Source of the DNA: Selenomonas sputigena_A
GTDB taxonomy: Bacteria > Bacillota > Negativicutes > Selenomonadales > Selenomonadaceae
DNA: 64,000 bases
NCBI RefSeq assembly: GCF_051603425.1
Contig: NZ_CP194411.1
Span: 1,550,001 to 1,614,000 of the forward strand
Direction: 5' to 3'
Shown piece after piece: positions 36,420-44,755 of the stretch; position 1 is the stretch's first letter; every line of letters begins with the position of its first letter. Made by a program: the position numbers and the translations under genes. The notes beneath the pieces were generated by a model that was not told where the DNA came from, did not search any database, and saw only the letters and a list, made by a program, of their open reading frames with translations.

Positions 36420-37784
36420 ATGGAGTACAAGATCGAGCATGATTCCCTGGGTGAGGTTCGCGTTCCGAAGGATCGTTACTGGGGTGCGCAGACGCAGAGG
36501 AGCTTCGAGAATTTCCCCATCGGCACGGAGAAGATGCCGAAGGAGATCATTCGCGCCTTTGCCATCTTGAAGAAGTCGGCGGCGTTTGCCAACGCGACGC
36601 TCGGCAGGCTCGACGAGAAGCGCCGCGACGCTATCGCGAAGGCGGCAGATGAGATCCTGGCGGGCGAGCTTGATGGGCATTTTCCGCTGGCTGTTTGGCA
36701 GACGGGCAGCGGCACGCAGTCGAACATGAATGTCAACGAGGTTCTTGCCAACCGCGGCAATGAGATTGCAGGCGAGAAACTCCTCCATCCGAACGACCAC
36801 TGCAATATGTCGCAGAGCTCGAACGACACATTCCCGACGGCCATGCACATCGCTGCTGTCGTCGCCATCGAGGACAAGCTCCTGCCGTCCATCGACAAGC
36901 TGGCGCAGACGTTCGGGCGTCTTATGAAGGAAAACGAGGGCATCGTCAAGACGGGCCGCACGCATTTGCAGGATGCCGTGCCGATTTCCTTTGCGCAGGA
37001 AATCAGCGGCTGGCTCGCCATGCTGCAGGCCTCGCGCGCCCAGATCGAGGCGGCGTTGCCTTTCCTGAAGGAGCTTGCCCTCGGCGGTACGGCGGTCGGC
37101 ACGGGGCTCAATGCGCCTAAGGGGTTTGCCGAGGAAGTGGCGCGTGTCGTCAGCGATATCACGGGACTAGACTTCCGGACTGCGCCGAACAAGTTCCATG
37201 CGCTTTCCTCGAAGGATGAGATGGTCTTTGCGCATGGCGCCCTGAAGGGGTTGGCAGCGAATCTCATGAAGATTGCCAACGATGTGCGCTGGCTGGCAAG
37301 CGGACCGCGCTGCGGCCTCGGCGAGATCACGATCCCCTCGAACGAGCCGGGCAGCTCGATCATGCCGGGCAAGGTCAACCCGACGCAGTGCGAATCGGCG
37401 ACGATGGTTGCCGTGCAGGTCATGGCAAATGATGCGGCTGTTGCCATCGCGGCTTCGCAGGGCAATTTCGAGCTGAACGTCTACATGCCCGTGACGATCT
37501 ACAACTTCCTGCAGTCGGTGCGCCTCCTGGCGGATTCCTTGCGCTCCTTCGATGAGCGCTGCGTCGTGGGCATCAAGGCAAACAAGGAGAAGATGCACGA
37601 GAACCTGCATCGCTCGCTGATGCTCGTGACGGCGCTGAATCCCGTGATCGGCTACGAGAAGGCGGCGAAGACGGCGCACAAGGCGTACGAGGAGAACATC
37701 TCGCTCAAGGAGGCGTGCGTCGCGCTCGGCTTCCTCACGCCTGAGAAGTTCGACGAGGTCTTCCATCCCGAGCAAATGGTCTGA
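36420..37784 (+). CDS. fumC: class II fumarate hydratase
   Basis: A 454-residue enzyme that interconverts fumarate and malate, here probably in the reductive branch toward succinate and propionate. Family motifs are SGTQSNMNVNEV, QSSNDTFPTAMH, TGRTHLQDAVP and the signature GSSIMPGKVNPTQCE, containing the mobile active-site loop. Length and N-terminus match FumC. GAGGAGGAG lies 6–8 bases before the ATG at 36420; a longer in-frame start at 36312 overlaps the promoter and is rejected. The stop overlaps the next start as TGATG. Confidence 0.95.
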   Translation: MEYKIEHDSLGEVRVPKDRYWGAQTQRSFENFPIGTEKMPKEIIRAFAILKKSAAFANATLGRLDEKRRDAIAKAADEILAGELDGHFPLAVWQTGSGTQSNMNVNEVLANRGNEIAGEKLLHPNDHCNMSQSSNDTFPTAMHIAAVVAIEDKLLPSIDKLAQTFGRLMKENEGIVKTGRTHLQDAVPISFAQEISGWLAMLQASRAQIEAALPFLKELALGGTAVGTGLNAPKGFAEEVARVVSDITGLDFRTAPNKFHALSSKDEMVFAHGALKGLAANLMKIANDVRWLASGPRCGLGEITIPSNEPGSSIMPGKVNPTQCESATMVAVQVMANDAAVAIAASQGNFELNVYMPVTIYNFLQSVRLLADSLRSFDERCVVGIKANKEKMHENLHRSLMLVTALNPVIGYEKAAKTAHKAYEENISLKEACVALGFLTPEKFDEVFHPEQMV

Positions 37785-38632
37785 TGGAAGAAGACAGCAG
37801 GAAAAATATCGTGGACGCGTCGGGCTCTCCGAAGAAAATGCCGGACAGGAAGCCGAACTACAAGAATTGGCTGCCGCGGCGCATGATTGCCGCTGCCCTT
37901 GCCGCAGCCGTACTCTTCTGGGCGCTTCTGGCGCTTGCACTCGCTTTTCTGCCGCCGGCAGGCGCGTGGCTTGCTTTGGATGCTTTCTTCGCTCTGGCGG
38001 CGCTCGCCTCGACGCTTCTGACGCTCTGGTTCTATGCGCTTTACCGCATGTTTTCTTACGACGGCAAGCGGCAGATGGCGAGGCAGATCGTCGAGGGAAC
38101 GGCAGCATACGTCAAGCTTCCGGAGGGCGGGCGCATTCTCGATGTGGGCTGCGGTAGCGGCGCCCTGACGATCGCCTGCGCCAAGGGGAATCCGAAGTGC
38201 CAAGTGCTTGGCGTCGACCTTTGGCGCGGCGTCTACGCCTCATTCAGCAAGAGGATCTGCGAGGAAAATGCGTTGGCCGAGGGCGTGACGAATGCGGAGT
38301 TTCTGCCGGGCAACGCTGTCGAGCTTGACTTCCCGGATGAAAGCTTCGATGCGGTGACGAGCAACTATGTCTACCACAACATCCCGAAGATTCCGGGGCA
38401 GACGATGCTCGAGGAAACGCTGCGCGTGCTGAAAAAAGGCGGCGTATTCGCGATTCACGATATTATGGCGCGCGGCAAGTACGGCGATATGGAAGCCTTT
38501 GCCGCCAAGCTGCGCGAAAAGGGCTATGAGAGGGTCGAGCTCATCGACACCGCCAAAGGGATGTTCATGAGCGAGTGCGAGGCGCGCTTCATGGGAGGTA
38601 GCGCTTCCCGTCTGCTCGTCGGCAAAAAGTGA
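37784..38632 (+). CDS. membrane-anchored class I methyltransferase
   Basis: A 282-residue protein. Two hydrophobic segments (residues about 30–55 and 60–85) are followed by a cytoplasmic methyltransferase domain with ILDVGCGSGALTIA as SAM loop, VLGVDLW after the second strand and AVTSNYVYHNI later. The pattern resembles ubiquinone/menaquinone-type (UbiE-like) methyltransferases, but the membrane hairpin is an addition. It is coupled to fumC by overlapping stop and start. The strong hairpin at 38658 ends the operon. Substrate unknown. Confidence 0.8.
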   Translation: MEEDSRKNIVDASGSPKKMPDRKPNYKNWLPRRMIAAALAAAVLFWALLALALAFLPPAGAWLALDAFFALAALASTLLTLWFYALYRMFSYDGKRQMARQIVEGTAAYVKLPEGGRILDVGCGSGALTIACAKGNPKCQVLGVDLWRGVYASFSKRICEENALAEGVTNAEFLPGNAVELDFPDESFDAVTSNYVYHNIPKIPGQTMLEETLRVLKKGGVFAIHDIMARGKYGDMEAFAAKLREKGYERVELIDTAKGMFMSECEARFMGGSASRLLVGKK

Positions 38633-38657
38633 AGAAGGATAGTCGGTACTGTTTCCC

Positions 38658-38698
38658 AGAGGTGCAAAAGTCGGAGGGGGCTTTTGCACCTCTTTTTT
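38658..38698 (+). terminator. rho-independent terminator of fumC operon
   Basis: A 13-base perfect stem (AGAGGTGCAAAAG with its complement at 38681–38693), a 10-base loop and a run of six T. Confidence 0.92.
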
Positions 38699-38843
38699 GT
38701 GCGCCGGGGCAGCATATTATCTAAAATGGGGCTGAGCTATGGACATGAAGAGCCAACTCTGCTAGCATGAAAGAACAAGGGACTTTAACGGCGATAAAAT
38801 GTTCTGCATAAGGATGCGGCATAGAGGGAAAAGGGGACTGAAA

Positions 38844-39329
38844 GTGGAAAGAATGAGCACGCTCTGCTATATTGAGCAGGAGGGCAGGTATCTGATGCTG
38901 CACCGCACGGTGAAGGAGAATGACGTCAATCGCGGCAAGTGGATCGGCGTCGGCGGACACTTCGAAGCGGACGAGTCGCCCGAGGAGTGCCTTTTGCGCG
39001 AGGTGGAGGAAGAAACCGGCTATCGCCTCCTTCGTTGGCAGTTTCGCGGTCTTGTGACGTTCCTTTCGGGTGACGGTGTGACAGAGTATATGCATCTCTT
39101 CACGGCGGACAAGTTTGTGGGCACGCCTTCCGCCTGCGATGAAGGCGAACTCGCCTGGGTGGAGAAGGAGCGCGTCGGGGAACTCGAGCTTTGGCCGGGC
39201 GACAGGATCTTTCTGCAGCTCTTGGCCGAGAACGCCCCGTTTTTTTCGCTCAAGCTCGTATACGACGGGGCAGGGAAGCTCTTGGATCATCGGCTTTATC
39301 GTTATCCGTGCAATGCGGAGGGAGGATAG
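38844..39329 (+). CDS. Nudix hydrolase (8-oxo-dGTPase-like)
   Basis: A protein of about 161 residues carrying a full Nudix box: GGHFEADESPEECLLREVEEE fits the consensus GX5EX7REUXEEXGU when read through the following TGY. The start TLCYIEQEGRYLMLHR and the ending resemble MutT-like 8-oxo-dGTP diphosphatases of Firmicutes. The GTG at 38844 has AGGGGACT upstream and is preferred; ATG codons at 38853 and 38799 are alternatives. It stands alone between two terminator-like hairpins. Confidence 0.88.
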   Translation: MERMSTLCYIEQEGRYLMLHRTVKENDVNRGKWIGVGGHFEADESPEECLLREVEEETGYRLLRWQFRGLVTFLSGDGVTEYMHLFTADKFVGTPSACDEGELAWVEKERVGELELWPGDRIFLQLLAENAPFFSLKLVYDGAGKLLDHRLYRYPCNAEGG

Positions 39330-39353
39330 AGGCAGGCAAATGGCAGGAAGCGA

Positions 39354-39386
39354 AAAAGAGGCGCACTCGGAAGAGGCGTCTCTTTT
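39354..39386 (+). terminator. possible terminator after Nudix gene
   Basis: AAAAGAGGCG and CGTCTCTTTT form a 10-base stem with one wobble pair, ending in four T. Confidence 0.5.
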
Positions 39387-39463
39387 GACATTCTCGATGC
39401 GGTTGGGAAAAACTGCCGCCTATAAGAAACGGGGCGGAAAATGTTCGTCCCATTGAGACTGAA

Positions 39464-39503
39464 AACCCCTCAAAGCCTTGAGAATAAAGGCTTTTTGGGG
39501 GTT
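39464..39503. terminator. hairpin abutting the next promoter
   Basis: AACCCCTCAAAGCC and GGCTTTTTGGGGGTT form an imperfect stem whose right arm runs into the −35 box of the following promoter at 39502. It may insulate the promoter from upstream reading or control its use. Confidence 0.5.
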
Positions 39504-39530
39504 GACAGGCAAAGCTTCCTTGCTTATAAT
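39502..39530 (+). promoter_or_regulatory. consensus sigma-70 promoter
   Basis: Perfect TTGACA, exactly 17 bases, perfect TATAAT. It is the only full 12/12 match noticed in the window and sits about 30 bases upstream of the small two-gene unit. Confidence 0.9.
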
Positions 39531-39563
39531 AAGCAAATAAAAACAAACATGGAGGAAAACATC

Positions 39564-39764
39564 ATGGGTGATCTTGGATTTGGCAAACCGATTTTTTGGG
39601 CGGGTCTCGCAGTCGGCATAGTGGCCGGAGCTCTCGGCTATCGCTTTGCACAGAAGCGCTGTGCGGCTCGGAAGGCCGCGGCGGAAGAGAAGCAGGCGTC
39701 CTTGGAGGAGCTTCAGAGCAAGAAGGCGGAGATCGAAGCCCTGATCGAGGCGCAGCAGGCATAA
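39564..39764 (+). CDS. small single-span membrane protein with coiled-coil tail
   Basis: A 66-residue protein: one hydrophobic span (about residues 9–26, rich in Gly and Ala) followed by a charged helical tail (KKAEIEALIEAQ) likely to form a coiled coil. GGAGGAAAAC lies before the ATG at 39564, which also leaves the upstream ATG at 39549 as part of the binding site. The stop overlaps the next start (TAATG), so the two proteins are probably made together. I know no named family; small membrane partners of HMA-domain proteins have been seen in metal-related Firmicute operons. Confidence 0.75.
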   Translation: MGDLGFGKPIFWAGLAVGIVAGALGYRFAQKRCAARKAAAEEKQASLEELQSKKAEIEALIEAQQA

Positions 39765-40066
39765 TGGGTATTTTTTCTGCCTTGGGCATTCCGACGAGCA
39801 AGCTCGATCTCTTTCTGCGTTCGGTCGAGGTTTCTTCCTATCTGCCGGGACGCATCCGCCTGCACAGCAAGATGCTTGTCGGCAGTCCCCAGGTTGAGAA
39901 GGAACTGCTGACGTATCTGCGTTCCTATTCTGAGCTCAGCGAGGTGGAGACAAGTACGGTGACAGGCTCCATCCTCATCAAGTACACACCGCAGCTTCTT
40001 CATACGAATGAGGAGCTGACACGCGCGGAAGCGTATATCAAAGAATGCGCGAAAAAACGCACGTAA
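39764..40066 (+). CDS. HMA-like domain protein
   Basis: A 100-residue protein. The central part, LPGRIRLHSK followed about 40 residues later by VTGSILIKYTP, matches the ferredoxin-like fold of heavy-metal-associated domains of the HMA2 type. The CxxC metal-binding pair of classical HMA domains is absent, so metal binding is not expected by that route. It is coupled to the small membrane protein by overlapping stop and start and followed by a strong bidirectional terminator. No metal-transporting ATPase follows, which is unusual for such units. Confidence 0.7.
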   Translation: MGIFSALGIPTSKLDLFLRSVEVSSYLPGRIRLHSKMLVGSPQVEKELLTYLRSYSELSEVETSTVTGSILIKYTPQLLHTNEELTRAEAYIKECAKKRT

Positions 40067-40080
40067 AAGAAGGAAAAGAA

Positions 40081-40120
40081 GAGCCGCCTCCCCGCTGCAA
40101 AGACAGCGGGGAGGCGGCTC
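40081..40120. terminator. bidirectional terminator
   Basis: A perfect 17-base stem (40081–40097 with 40104–40120) and 6-base loop, between two convergent genes, flanked by A-rich sequence on the left and T-rich sequence on the right, so it can serve both. Confidence 0.92.
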
Positions 40121-40125
40121 TTCTT

Positions 40126-40602
40126 TCAATAGAGCTGCGCTTTCCAGTAGCTGAGATCGGGGGCGTTCAGCGGCAGATCGACGGTGAAGCCGTTGTCGTA
40201 GCGGATCTTCACGCGCACCTCGTCCGCCTTTCTGATCCCGGGCAGGAGCTGTTTGGGGACGTCGAGGAAGAATTTGTTTGTGTTCTTCAGGGACGTATTT
40301 GGATCGAAGTTTTGGAGATCGTAGCTCGGCGGCGTCTGCTTGACCACGGCGTCGATGTCCCAGGCATCGCCGTCGGTGGAGATGGTGACGACAGGCTTGG
40401 GTCTGGCCGCGTTGTAGCGGTAGTCCCACATGGTCAGCGTCGCGCCTTCGACGCGGCCGTTTTCGTCGTAGGAACCCTGGAAATCGATCTTGCAGTAGCC
40501 CGAGAGGCTCTTGACCGTGCGGTGGTCGGTTGTATAGGTGTAGCCAAAGCCGAAAGCGCCGATGATGATCAGGAGGAAGCCGAAATAAAGGAAGATTTTC
40601 AT
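40126..40602 (-). CDS. membrane-anchored protein of unknown function
   Basis: A 158-residue protein starting with a hydrophobic segment (FLYFGFLLIIIGAFGFGY) that acts as an uncleaved anchor or signal peptide, followed by a β-rich outer domain without recognised motifs (YCKIDFQG, VVTISTDG, VRVKIRYDNG). The likely start is the ATG at 40602; longer in-frame starts to 40686 fall in the promoter. It is transcribed leftward toward the shared terminator at 40081. No family is recognised. Confidence 0.75.
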   Translation of the reverse strand: MKIFLYFGFLLIIIGAFGFGYTYTTDHRTVKSLSGYCKIDFQGSYDENGRVEGATLTMWDYRYNAARPKPVVTISTDGDAWDIDAVVKQTPPSYDLQNFDPNTSLKNTNKFFLDVPKQLLPGIRKADEVRVKIRYDNGFTVDLPLNAPDLSYWKAQLY

Positions 40603-40684
40603 AAAACGATGCCCCGTTCCGCCGGCATGGAGGCATTGTCTGCGAAAGCTCCGTGCGTCCATGCGCCGATTTATAGTCGCTTCC

Positions 40685-40714
40685 ATTATACCATCCCGTG
40701 CGCCGTGTTGTCAC
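40685..40714 (-). promoter_or_regulatory. promoter for leftward membrane-protein gene
   Basis: Read on the minus strand: GTGACA, an 18-base spacer, TATAAT at 40690–40685. It lies beside the divergent promoter at 40717, so both may share control. Confidence 0.65.
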
Positions 40715-40716
40715 CA

Positions 40717-40745
40717 TTGCACCTGAGGGTGGACTATGGTATAGT
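40717..40745 (+). promoter_or_regulatory. promoter of ROK kinase–nagA operon
   Basis: TTGCAC, a 17-base spacer and TATAGT, 40 bases before the ATG at 40786. Confidence 0.7.
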
Positions 40746-40785
40746 GAAGAAGATACGGTGTGTGAAAGCGCAAGGGTGGAATGCA

Positions 40786-41742
40786 ATGGACGAAAACTAT
40801 GTTTGCATAGATATAGGCGGCACGGCGATCAAGTACGGCGTGGCGACAAAAGGCGGCCGACTGCGGGAGAAGGGCGCCGTGGCGACGGAAGGGAAAATGT
40901 ACGGCGCACGCGGGGTTGCTGAGAAGATTCTCGCGATCGTCGAGGAATTTCGTGACGCCTCTACGGCAGGGGTTGCCATTTCGACGCTGGGCGTTGTTGA
41001 TCCTCGGGCAGGGCGGATTCTCTACGCCGGGCCGAGCATCATGGATTACACGGGCATGGATCTCAAGGCGCTGGTCGAGCGTTCCTCGGGGCTTCCGTGC
41101 GCGGTGGAGAACGATGTGAACTGTGCGGGGCTTGGCGAATATTGGCTGGGCGCGGGGCGCGGGGCGCAGTCGCTTTTCTGCCTGACGGTCGGCACCGATG
41201 TCGGCGGCTGCATTCTTCTGGGCGGGCGTCTTTGGCGCGGCGCAGGTTTCAGTGCGGGAGAGGTGGGATCGATGCAGCTCGCCGGCGGGCGGCTCGGAAA
41301 ACTTGCTTCCGTCGAGCGCATGGTAAGCCGCGCGGCTGCGGCGCATGGCATATCGAGGCAGGAGCTTGACGGGGAGACGGTTTTCGACTGGGCAAAGGCC
41401 GGCGATGCCGATGCGGTGAATGCCATTGCAGGGATGGTCGAACCGCTCGTGCAGGGCATTGCCAACATTTGCTGTGTGCTGAATCCTGAGCGCATCGTGC
41501 TGGGCGGCGGCGTGATGGAGCAGGGGAAGTACCTTGCTCCGCGCATCCTGATGGGGTTGGAGGAGTCGTTGCCGCCGGCTCTTTTCGCGCATACGGAAGT
41601 CACCTTTGCGCATCTCGGCAACGATGCCGGCATGTTGGGGGCGCTCTGCAATTTCCTTATGCGCCGAGGAGGAAAGACCGCCCCCGAGGGGACGGCACGG
41701 AATAGATCAGCGGTCTTTGGGGAGGCAAAAGAGGGCAGATGA
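40786..41742 (+). CDS. ROK-family sugar kinase
   Basis: A 318-residue ROK protein that phosphorylates a hexose or N-acetylhexosamine. CIDIGGTAIKYGV is the ATP phosphate loop, ENDVNCAGLGE holds the catalytic Asp, and TVGTDVGGCIL and LGGGVMEQG follow as usual. The zinc-binding CxCGxxGCxE cluster found in most ROK kinases is absent: after GEVGSM the sequence goes straight to AGGRLG. It overlaps nagA, so an N-acetylglucosamine or N-acetylmannosamine kinase role is the best guess. The ATG at 40786 follows AGGGTGGA and the promoter at 40717; open frame further upstream is rejected. Confidence 0.87.
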   Translation: MDENYVCIDIGGTAIKYGVATKGGRLREKGAVATEGKMYGARGVAEKILAIVEEFRDASTAGVAISTLGVVDPRAGRILYAGPSIMDYTGMDLKALVERSSGLPCAVENDVNCAGLGEYWLGAGRGAQSLFCLTVGTDVGGCILLGGRLWRGAGFSAGEVGSMQLAGGRLGKLASVERMVSRAAAAHGISRQELDGETVFDWAKAGDADAVNAIAGMVEPLVQGIANICCVLNPERIVLGGGVMEQGKYLAPRILMGLEESLPPALFAHTEVTFAHLGNDAGMLGALCNFLMRRGGKTAPEGTARNRSAVFGEAKEGR

Positions 41743-42935
41743 AGGCAATCATCAACGGGCGGCTCTTGCTGCCGAACATGGAAGGCGATTTTCGGGTCAT
41801 GGACGAGATGGCCGTTCTCTATGATGAGCATATTGAGCGGATCATTGATATGGATGAGGTGGAAGCGGAAGCCGGCATAGACGAGGTGCATGATGCGCAT
41901 GGGCTTTTTGTGTCGCCGGGTTTCATCAATGTGCATGTGCATGGCGCCTGCGGCTGGGATGTGATGGACGAGACGCCCGAGGCACTGCCCGCCATCAGCC
42001 GTTTCCTCGCGCGCACGGGCGTGGCCTCTTGGCTGCCGACGACGATGACGGCGAGCGAAGGGCAAGTGCATGATGCTTTCGAACGCGTGCGGAGCGCCAT
42101 GCAGAATGCACCCGAAGGCGCGCGCGTGCTCGGCGCGCATATGGAAGGGCCGTTCATCAGCGCGGCGCACCGCGGAGCGCAGGCAAAGGAACAGATCGTG
42201 CGCGCGGATTACGGCTGGATTGCTTCTTATGAGGATGTCGTGCGCATTGTAACGCTCGCTCCCGAGGAGCTTGAAGGCAACTACACGTTCATCGACCGCT
42301 GCCGTGCTGCGGGCATCATCGTCTCCATCGGCCATTCGGGGGCGGATTACGGAACGGCTCTCGAGGTCATAGAAAGGCATGGCGTCACGCATATCACGCA
42401 CATTTTCAACGCGATGAGCGGCCTGCACCAGCGCCATCCCGGTGTCGTGGGCGCGGCGCTGGACACGGCGGCCAACTGCGAATTGATTGCGGACGATGTG
42501 CATGTCGATCCGGCGGCGCAGCGCATACTGTACCATGCGAAAGAGGGACGCCATATCATTCTCGTCACGGACTCGATGCGGGCGGCCGGTTTCGGTGACG
42601 GTACGTCGGAGCTTGGCGGACAGCAGGTCACGGTCCGGGGAGCACGCGCCGAACTCGTTGACGGTACGCTTGCGGGCAGTGTGCTCGCCATGAACGATGC
42701 GGTGCGGAATTTCGCGAGGAATACGCGCGCGCCGATCGAGCGGGTCGTTGAGATGGTCACGCGCACGCCTGCCGAAGAGCTCGGCATTTACGAAGAAACA
42801 GGCTCTCTGGAGGAGGAAAAGCGTGCTGACCTGACGCTTTTTGATGAGGATCTCCATATCGCCGCGACCATCGTCGGCGGACACCTCGCCTATATCGCGC
42901 ATCCCGATGCGTTGGAAGGCGGCTGGAAGAAATAG
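41739..42935 (+). CDS. nagA: N-acetylglucosamine-6-phosphate deacetylase
   Basis: A 398-residue amidohydrolase that removes acetate from GlcNAc-6-phosphate. H66 and H68 (in NVHVHG), the metal-binding Glu in GAHMEGPF, the His in IGHSGA and THIFNAM, and the catalytic Asp in LVTDSM are all visible. The gene overlaps the ROK kinase as ATGA, giving a kinase–deacetylase pair for amino-sugar or cell-wall recycling. nagB is not in the window. Confidence 0.93.
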   Translation: MKAIINGRLLLPNMEGDFRVMDEMAVLYDEHIERIIDMDEVEAEAGIDEVHDAHGLFVSPGFINVHVHGACGWDVMDETPEALPAISRFLARTGVASWLPTTMTASEGQVHDAFERVRSAMQNAPEGARVLGAHMEGPFISAAHRGAQAKEQIVRADYGWIASYEDVVRIVTLAPEELEGNYTFIDRCRAAGIIVSIGHSGADYGTALEVIERHGVTHITHIFNAMSGLHQRHPGVVGAALDTAANCELIADDVHVDPAAQRILYHAKEGRHIILVTDSMRAAGFGDGTSELGGQQVTVRGARAELVDGTLAGSVLAMNDAVRNFARNTRAPIERVVEMVTRTPAEELGIYEETGSLEEEKRADLTLFDEDLHIAATIVGGHLAYIAHPDALEGGWKK

Positions 42936-43034
42936 GGGAAGGAAAATACATGATGCGGGAGATTGCTGCCGAGAGGCGCATTTGAGCGTATCTTAAAGAA
43001 GCAGGATGTAGATGCAGGATGGGAGGAATGGGGT

Positions 43035-43832
43035 ATGGCGATTCGCATGATTGCGACGGATCTCGACGGCACGCTTTTGAATCCGGAAAATCGCATTTCC
43101 GAGGAAAACAAGGCAGCGCTCAGGGAGGCGGCGGAAAAAAACATTTGCGTGACGATCGCCACGGGCCGCATGTATTGCTCGGCCTTGCCCTATGCGAAGG
43201 AAATCGGTGTCGATGCGCCGATCATCACCTATAATGGCGCGCTTGTGAAAACGACGGCAGGCGAGGAGCTTTTCTCGTCCTGCATCGAACCGGCGGATGT
43301 GCGTGCGGTGCTTGATTTCATGCGGCGGAAAGGCTGGCATGTGCAGGTCTATTCCGATGACAGGCTTTACTTCGTCGAGCGGGACGAGTGCGCCTGCAGC
43401 TACGAGAAAAACGCGGGAATCCAAGGAGCGGCTGTCGGCTGGGATGGTCTTTACGCGCATGTGGAACGCGTCCATAAGCTTCTTTCCATCACGGACGTGC
43501 CGGAGGAAATGGCCGGACGTTTGACGGAGCTGGAAAAGGCGTTTTCCGGGCGCATTTCTCCCGTGCGTTCCAAGCCCTGCTATCTCGATATCACGGCGCC
43601 CGGCGTCTCTAAGGCACAGAGCCTGCGGCGCCTGGCAGAAAGCCGAGGCATTGCCCCCGAAGAGGTGCTGGCGCTCGGTGATTCAGACAACGACATCGCC
43701 ATGCTTTCCTCCGTGGGCATAGGGGTTGCCATGACGACGGGCACGAAGGGCGCCTGTGCGGCGGCTCGTTTTCTTGCCGAAAACGAGGCGGCCGACGGTG
43801 TGGCTAGAGCTGTACGCGCCCATGCGTTTTGA
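43035..43832 (+). CDS. Cof-type HAD phosphatase 1
   Basis: A 265-residue HAD hydrolase of the Cof/YidA type. ATDLDGTLLN is motif I with the nucleophile Asp, ATGR motif II, the Lys in VSKAQSL motif III and LGDSDNDIAML motif IV. A type IIB cap lies between. Members dephosphorylate sugar phosphates or cofactors such as FMN and PLP. GGGAGGAATGGGGT precedes the ATG at 43035. It is the upstream member of a tandem pair with the gene at 43919, equal in length. Confidence 0.88.
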   Translation: MAIRMIATDLDGTLLNPENRISEENKAALREAAEKNICVTIATGRMYCSALPYAKEIGVDAPIITYNGALVKTTAGEELFSSCIEPADVRAVLDFMRRKGWHVQVYSDDRLYFVERDECACSYEKNAGIQGAAVGWDGLYAHVERVHKLLSITDVPEEMAGRLTELEKAFSGRISPVRSKPCYLDITAPGVSKAQSLRRLAESRGIAPEEVLALGDSDNDIAMLSSVGIGVAMTTGTKGACAAARFLAENEAADGVARAVRAHAF

Positions 43833-43918
43833 GGGTCGATGGATTTGCCCGCCGCAGCAGGCCATACGGGCATGACAGCGGGGCCGGCGGCAGGCGTTTT
43901 GTATGAGGAGGCGGGCGG

Positions 43919-44716
43919 ATGGCGATTCGGCTGATTGTTATGGATCTCGACGGCACGCTGCTGACTTCCGAAAAAAATGTTTCGGATTACAGCAAGCAGG
44001 TATTGGGGCGCGCGATGAAAAAAGGCGTGGCCGTGACAGTGGCGACTGGGCGGATGCTGATTTCAGCAAACTATTTTGGCCGAGAGATTGGGGCGAATGC
44101 ACCGCTCATCTGCTGCAACGGGGCGCTGGTGCAGGCCCTGGAGGAGAAAGAGCCGCTTTTCGAGCGGACATTTCCGCCGGAAACGACATTGGAACTGCTG
44201 GAACTGGCGCATGAGCATGGCTGGTATGTGCAGTGGTATATTCGGGAGAAGATCTATGCGGAGGACTACCGTCCCGAATACTTCGCCGCCTATCGCACGG
44301 TCAAGGGCTTTTCCCTGCAGGAGGTCGGACATAATTTTTCCGCCTATGCAGAAGGCGTCGCCCAGGTTGTCATGCGTGATCTCGAGGCCGGGATCGGAGC
44401 GATTTCGGCGCTTGTCCGCGAACGCTTCGCGGGGCGCGTCGAGGTGCAGCAGAATATGGGATATACGCTCGACCTTACGCCTGCAGGCGTGACAAAGGCG
44501 GTGGGCGTCGAGGCCGTGATGCGCCGTCTGGGCATTTCCCCCGAGGAAGTCATGGCTTGCGGGGATTCGGACAATGATCTCGCGATGCTTTCCCTTGCAG
44601 GGACGAGCGTCGTCACGGCGAACGGACAGGAGGAAGCGAAGGCGCTGGCCTCTTACCTCGCGCTCAGCTGCGATGAGGATGGCGTGGCCAAGGCCATAGA
44701 GGAATTAGTCCTTTGA
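43919..44716 (+). CDS. Cof-type HAD phosphatase 2
   Basis: A 265-residue paralogue of the gene at 43035, starting with the same MAIR and carrying VMDLDGTLLT, ATGR, the Lys in VTKAVGV and CGDSDNDLAML. The cap domains differ enough that substrate ranges are probably different. GAGGAGGCGG precedes the start. It lies 39 bases before rapZ and is likely read with it. Confidence 0.88.
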   Translation: MAIRLIVMDLDGTLLTSEKNVSDYSKQVLGRAMKKGVAVTVATGRMLISANYFGREIGANAPLICCNGALVQALEEKEPLFERTFPPETTLELLELAHEHGWYVQWYIREKIYAEDYRPEYFAAYRTVKGFSLQEVGHNFSAYAEGVAQVVMRDLEAGIGAISALVRERFAGRVEVQQNMGYTLDLTPAGVTKAVGVEAVMRRLGISPEEVMACGDSDNDLAMLSLAGTSVVTANGQEEAKALASYLALSCDEDGVAKAIEELVL

Positions 44717-44755
44717 TTTGGGAAGCGGGAACGATCAGGCACAGGAGGGGGAAGC

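Noticed and set aside
40067..40785. In-frame extension upstream of the ROK kinase (from 40045)
   Set aside because: It would run through a perfect terminator, an antisense gene and two promoters. Kinase similarity begins at 40786.
41046..42902. 618-codon open frame on the minus strand
   Set aside because: It is antisense to the ROK kinase and nagA, which have full family motifs.
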